The translations under genes and the position numbers were made by a program. From positions 1 to 18,842 of the forward strand of contig JAJPYH010000266.1 in NCBI GenBank assembly GCA_021205045.1: a stretch of DNA of 18,842 nucleotides, written 5' to 3'. Every line of letters begins with the position of its first letter. Position 1 is the stretch's first letter. The notes below the pieces were generated by a model that was not told where the DNA came from, made no database searches, and worked only from the letters and a program-made list of their open reading frames with translations. Positions 15,570 to 18,842 of the stretch are shown one piece after another. The DNA is from Lachnospiraceae bacterium (GTDB lineage: Bacteria > Bacillota > Clostridia > Lachnospirales > Lachnospiraceae).

Positions 15570-16226
15570 ATGAGGGACGGATCCTGCTTTATCATCGGCG
15601 CCGGCGACCTGACGGTGGGAAGCTTTCCTTATCATAAGGATACGGACTATGTCATCGCCGCGGACGGCGGTCTTTTATACTGCGGCATACTGGAGGTGGA
15701 GCCCAATCTGGTGATCGGGGATTTCGATTCCCTGGATGAGGAGCTGCGAAGAGCGGTGGAGGAGCTGGAGCGGATCGCGCCGGAGAAGGTCAAAAGGCTG
15801 CCGGAGGAAAAGGACGACACCGATATGATGGCGGCGGTCAGAGAGGGACTGGCGCTGGGCTATCGGCGTTTTTATATGTACGCGGCCTGCGGCGGCAGAC
15901 TGGAGCACACTCTGGCCAATATTCAGATACTGAAATATCTCAAAAACCGCGGCGCGGAGGGCTTCATCTGCGACGGCAGCAGCATGTATCTGCTGGTGCA
16001 GGATGAGGAGATCGCCCTGAAGGAAACCCTGGAGGGATATGTCAATATTTTCTGTATGGGGGACAGCGCCCGGGGAGTGACTGTGCGAAATCTGAAATAT
16101 GAGTTGAACGGCGTGGAGCTGACGGATGATTTTCCTCTGGGAATCAGCAATGAGTTTATCGGAAAATCAGCCACCATATCTGTGGAAGAGGGCACGCTTT
16201 TAGTGATGATTGACTGGGCGGAGTGA
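15570..16226 (+). CDS. thiN: Thiamine pyrophosphokinase
   Basis: The 218-residue enzyme transfers a pyrophosphate group from ATP to thiamine, making thiamine diphosphate in the cytosol. The family blocks are in order: IAADGG (29-34), GDFDS (50-54), EKDDTD (Asp82, Asp83, Asp85) for ATP and magnesium, GGRLEHTLAN, and the C-terminal thiamine-binding LGISNEF. Length is normal. The start follows GAGGAAG by 8 bases. A HAD phosphatase gene starts 9 bases after its stop, so the two are probably cotranscribed from the promoter at 15470-15498. The presence of this gene without thiamine synthesis genes nearby fits a salvage role. Confidence 0.92.
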   Translation: MRDGSCFIIGAGDLTVGSFPYHKDTDYVIAADGGLLYCGILEVEPNLVIGDFDSLDEELRRAVEELERIAPEKVKRLPEEKDDTDMMAAVREGLALGYRRFYMYAACGGRLEHTLANIQILKYLKNRGAEGFICDGSSMYLLVQDEEIALKETLEGYVNIFCMGDSARGVTVRNLKYELNGVELTDDFPLGISNEFIGKSATISVEEGTLLVMIDWAE

Positions 16227-16235
16227 GGGGAAAGT

Positions 16236-16847
16236 ATGATACGGAATATCGTCTTTGACATGGGCCAGGTGCTGATGTATTTTCGCCCGGACAGCTTTCT
16301 TGGCCGCTACTCTCTTTCAGAGGAGGAAAAGAATCTGCTGAAAAGAGAAGTATTTCAGAGTGTGGAATGGGTTCTCTTAGACTGGGGCGAGCTGACCGAC
16401 GAGCAGGCCCTGGAGCGGATCTGCCCCAGGCTGCCTCAGTCTCTGCATCCGGTGGCCCGCAGGCTGGTGGGCATGTGGGATCGTCCCATCGAGCCGGTGG
16501 AGGGCATGGCGGAATTACTCAGAGACCTGAAAGAGGCCGGTTATGGGATTTACCTCCTCAGCAACGCAAGCTTTCGCCATCCGGATTACTGGAAGCGGGT
16601 GCCGGGAAGCGAATATTTTGACGGGCTGGTGATCTCAGCCTTTGAAAAGAAGATCAAGCCCAATCCGGAGATTTATCAATGTCTGCTGGAGCGGTTCGGC
16701 CTGGCGGCGGAGGAATGCTTTTTTGTGGATGATCAGCCTGCCAATGTGGCGGGAGCCTTTGTGACGGGGATGGACGGCGCGGTTTTCCGCGGTGTGCGGG
16801 AGCTGAGAGCGGAACTGGCCAAAAGAGGCGTGCTGTGCGGAATGTGA
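16236..16847 (+). CDS. HAD-superfamily phosphatase (YihX-like, subfamily IA)
   Basis: The 203-residue protein has the HAD motifs: FDMGQV (nucleophile Asp8; the usual second Asp is Gly, as in the YihX-type branch), SNAS (Ser109), Lys141 in KIKPNP, and VDDQP (Asp165, Asp166). A helical cap lies between motifs I and II (about 15-85). Members of this branch remove phosphate from sugar phosphates; alpha-glucose-1-phosphate is the known YihX substrate, but the substrate here is unproven. A GGGGAAAGT site sits before the ATG. The last residues (AKRGVLCGM) and the stop codon are encoded by the first unit of a 41-bp tandem repeat, so the C-terminus has been shaped by that repeat. Confidence 0.85.
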   Translation: MIRNIVFDMGQVLMYFRPDSFLGRYSLSEEEKNLLKREVFQSVEWVLLDWGELTDEQALERICPRLPQSLHPVARRLVGMWDRPIEPVEGMAELLRDLKEAGYGIYLLSNASFRHPDYWKRVPGSEYFDGLVISAFEKKIKPNPEIYQCLLERFGLAAEECFFVDDQPANVAGAFVTGMDGAVFRGVRELRAELAKRGVLCGM

Positions 16848-17021
16848 GAACCAAACCGACCCCGAGAGGGGTGCTGGGCGGAATGTGAGAATCAAACCGG
16901 CCAAAAGAGGCGTGCTGTGCGGAATGTGAGAACCAAACCGACCCCGAAGGGCATGGCATGCAGAATTTGAAAATGAAACCGGTCAAAAGGAGGGGCGTGC
17001 GCCCGAAGATTGAATCTGGGG
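16817..17021. repeat. 41-bp tandem repeat array, alternating A/B units
   Basis: Four complete 41-base units run head to tail: A 16817-16857, B 16858-16898, A' 16899-16939, B' 16940-16980; a decayed fifth unit follows. A and A' are identical (41/41), A and B match at 34/41, A' and B' at about 26/41, so the true period may be 82 bases. All units end in a GAATGTGAG-like block and AAACC. B can form ACCCC-GAGA-GGGGT, and the fifth unit GGGCG-TG-CGCCC. The array starts within the HAD gene and fills most of the gap to gpmI. There are no spacers, so it is not CRISPR. Confidence 0.85.
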
Positions 17022-17036
17022 ATGAAAACAAGATTC

Positions 17037-17065
17037 TTGCATATCCTGAGGAATGAGAGTATAAT
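17037..17065 (+). promoter_or_regulatory. Promoter of gpmI
   Basis: TTGCAT (17037-17042), 17 bases, TATAAT (17060-17065), the best -10 box in the window. It begins just after the tandem repeat array. Confidence 0.8.
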
Positions 17066-17071
17066 GAACCA

Positions 17072-17205
17072 GAAAAAGTTCCTCCTGCCAGACGACCTGA
17101 ACGATAGAAACAGACCCGTCAGGCCGTTTGTAAAAGGCTGTGATTAGTACCGACGAAATGAATGATCAAAGAAAAAGAAGATGACATAGAAAAAGGAGAT
17201 ACAAA
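17072..17205 (+). promoter_or_regulatory. Leader of gpmI
   Basis: The predicted 134-base leader holds a CCTGA/TCAGG stem near 17096-17125 with a partly paired extension. It ends in the ribosome site AAGGAGA. I recognise no known riboswitch. Confidence 0.3.
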
Positions 17206-18747
17206 ATGAGTAAGAAACCGGTAGTTTTAATGATTCTCGACGGCTTTGGCCTGAACGACAAAACCGAGGGCAACGCCGTAGCCCAGGCCAACACCCCTGT
17301 GATTGACGGCCTGATGGCCCAGTACCCCTTTGTCAGAGGCAACGCCTCCGGCATGGCGGTGGGGCTTCCGGAGGGCCAGATGGGCAACTCCGAGGTAGGC
17401 CACCTGAATATGGGCGCGGGCCGCATTGTGTATCAGGAGCTGACCCGCATCACCAAGGAGATTCAGGACGGAACCTTCTTTGAGAATCCGGCTCTGCTGG
17501 CAGCCGTCGAGAACTGCAAAAAATACGACAGCGCCTTCCACTGCTACGGCCTGGTCAGCGACGGCGGCGTCCACAGCCACATCAACCATCTGAAGGGGCT
17601 TCTGGATCTGGCCAAAAAGGAGGGTCTGACCAAGGTGTATGTGCACTGCTTCCTGGACGGCAGAGACACGCCTCCCCAGTCCGCGGCAGACTATGTGAAG
17701 GAGGTTGTGGATTACACGGAAGAGATCGGCGTGGGCAGGGTGGTCTTCGTATCCGGCCGCTACTACGCCATGGACAGAGATAATAATTACGACAGAGTAA
17801 AGCTGGCCTACGATGCCTTGACCAGGGGCGAGGGTCTGACCGCTCCCGACGCTGTCACCGCAGTAAAGCAGTCTTATGAAAAGGGCGAGAATGACGAGTT
17901 CGTGCGTCCCACCGTGGTGGTGGAGGACGGCCAGCCTGTGGGCCTGATCAAAGAGCATGACTCCATCGTGTTTTTCAACTTCCGTCCCGACAGGGCCAGA
18001 GAGATCACCAGAGCCTTCTGCGACGATGATTTCAAGGGCTTTGACAGAGGACCCCGCATGGAGCTGTGCTATGTGTGCTTCTCTGACTACGATCCTACCA
18101 TCCCCAATAAGCTGGTAGCTTTCCAGAAGATTTCCGTCACCAACACCTTCGGTGAATGGCTGGCGGCTCAGGGTATGACCCAGGCCCGCATCGCGGAGAC
18201 GGAAAAGTACGCTCACGTCACCTTCTTCTTCAACGGCGGCGTGGAAGTGCCAAACGAGGGCGAGACCAGAATTCTGGTTAATTCCCCCAAGGTAGCCACC
18301 TACGACTTAAAGCCGGAGATGAGCGCCTATGAGGTATGCGACAAGCTGACGGAAGCCATTACTTCCTTAAAATATGATGTCATTATCATCAACTTTGCCA
18401 ATCCCGACATGGTGGGCCACACCGGCGTCATTGAAGCCGCCATTCAGGCCGTGCAGGCAGTGGATACCTGCGTGGGCAAGGCAGTGGAAGCCCTGAAGAG
18501 CGTTGACGGCACCATGCTGATCTGCGCCGACCACGGCAACTGCGAGCAGATGATCGACTACGAGACCGGTGAGCCCTTCACCGCTCACACCACCAACCAG
18601 GTGCCCTTCATCCTGGTCAACTATGATGAGAATTACACCTTAAGAGAGGGCGGCTGCCTGGCAGACCTGATCCCCACCCTGATCGAGATTATGGGCAAGG
18701 AGCAGCCGGCGGAGATGACCGGTAAATCATTGCTGATCCGCAAATAA
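17206..18747 (+). CDS. gpmI: 2,3-bisphosphoglycerate-independent phosphoglycerate mutase
   Basis: The 513-residue enzyme interconverts 3- and 2-phosphoglycerate in glycolysis and gluconeogenesis, using manganese and no 2,3-bisphosphoglycerate. It belongs to the alkaline phosphatase superfamily. Visible motifs are LMILDGFG (metal ligand Asp12), GNSEVGHLNMGAGR with the phosphorylated Ser62 at the canonical number, SDGGVHSH, DGRDTPP, FNFRPDRAREI, FANPDMVGHTG and ADHGNCE. Length is usual for the family. The ATG follows AAGGAGA by 7 bases, and a consensus promoter lies 140 bases upstream, so it is probably transcribed alone. In other Firmicutes gpmI often follows tpi and pgk; here that gene order is absent. 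Confidence 0.97.
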   Translation: MSKKPVVLMILDGFGLNDKTEGNAVAQANTPVIDGLMAQYPFVRGNASGMAVGLPEGQMGNSEVGHLNMGAGRIVYQELTRITKEIQDGTFFENPALLAAVENCKKYDSAFHCYGLVSDGGVHSHINHLKGLLDLAKKEGLTKVYVHCFLDGRDTPPQSAADYVKEVVDYTEEIGVGRVVFVSGRYYAMDRDNNYDRVKLAYDALTRGEGLTAPDAVTAVKQSYEKGENDEFVRPTVVVEDGQPVGLIKEHDSIVFFNFRPDRAREITRAFCDDDFKGFDRGPRMELCYVCFSDYDPTIPNKLVAFQKISVTNTFGEWLAAQGMTQARIAETEKYAHVTFFFNGGVEVPNEGETRILVNSPKVATYDLKPEMSAYEVCDKLTEAITSLKYDVIIINFANPDMVGHTGVIEAAIQAVQAVDTCVGKAVEALKSVDGTMLICADHGNCEQMIDYETGEPFTAHTTNQVPFILVNYDENYTLREGGCLADLIPTLIEIMGKEQPAEMTGKSLLIRK

Positions 18748-18787
18748 TCTGCCTTCACCATAAAGAATGCGCAGGATCAAAAATGAT

Positions 18788-18826
18788 TTATAGTGAACGA
18801 CAAAAATAGCTTGTCGTTCACTATAA
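18788..18826. repeat. Perfect 16-bp inverted repeat downstream of gpmI
   Basis: TTATAGTGAACGACAA (18788-18803), a 7-base loop, and TTGTCGTTCACTATAA (18811-18826) pair perfectly. It could stop transcription after gpmI, but AGAGG rather than a U-tract follows. It may instead be an operator for a gene beyond the window, or a short mobile repeat. Confidence 0.75.
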
Positions 18827-18842
18827 AGAGGATGCACACGAT

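Noticed and set aside
16817..17021. CRISPR array
   Set aside because: Units are contiguous without unique spacers, and no cas gene is nearby.
16654..17031. 125-residue minus-strand ORF over the tandem repeats
   Set aside because: It arises from repeating 41-base units read in shifting frames, with no start signal.
17227..18216. 329-residue minus-strand ORF
   Set aside because: Antisense shadow of gpmI, a gene with strong codon bias that opens other frames.

Overview
The window looks like a chromosome segment from a Gram-positive, gut-type Clostridia, most likely a Lachnospiraceae member. The reasons are the coding style (AGGAGG-type ribosome sites, sigma-A promoters with 17-bp spacers), Rpn/PD-(D/E)XK 'transposase-like' nucleases, a surface protein with a Listeria-Bacteroides repeat and a TGD-type C-terminal anchor, and a lipoprotein-type solute-binding protein. 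The family assignment is inference; no rRNA or tRNA is present to fix it.

Layout. 1-1377: a frameshifted Rpn-like nuclease gene on the minus strand, followed by an 80-bp relic of a second copy, short dispersed repeats and a REP-like hairpin; this is decayed mobile DNA. 1379-1491: a 113-bp MITE-like element with terminal inverted repeats and an 8-bp target duplication, inserted exactly between the ribosome-binding site and start codon of the next gene. 1498-4305: a 935-residue secreted, membrane-anchored protein with two tandem SGNH/GDSL hydrolase domains. 4306-4859: terminator, two repeats 60 bp apart, a promoter and a structured leader. 4860-5882: a LuxR-type regulator with a helical N-terminal region. 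5885-6823: an intact Rpn nuclease, tail to tail with the regulator. 7080-7394: a DUF2442 protein. 7664-9934: a GH31 alpha-glucosidase. 10046-15295 (minus strand): a four-gene peptide/nickel-type ABC importer operon: binding lipoprotein, two permeases, one fused double ATPase. 15570-16847: thiamine pyrophosphokinase and a HAD phosphatase. 16817-17021: a 41-bp tandem repeat starting inside the HAD gene. 17206-18747: gpmI, then a perfect 16-bp inverted repeat.

How the parts fit. The binding protein should capture a peptide-like ligand at the cell surface, the two permeases form the channel and the fused ATPase drives import. The operon converges on the GH31 gene, and its terminator lies in the gap between them. 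thiN makes the cofactor thiamine diphosphate, and gpmI is a core glycolytic enzyme with its own promoter. The two ends of the window are ordinary or decayed. The most unusual structures are the MITE splitting a Shine-Dalgarno site from its ATG, the 41-bp alternating repeat, the paired repeats upstream of the LuxR promoter, and the inverted repeat after gpmI. I found no phage, CRISPR array, restriction or toxin system, and no clearly new multi-gene system.
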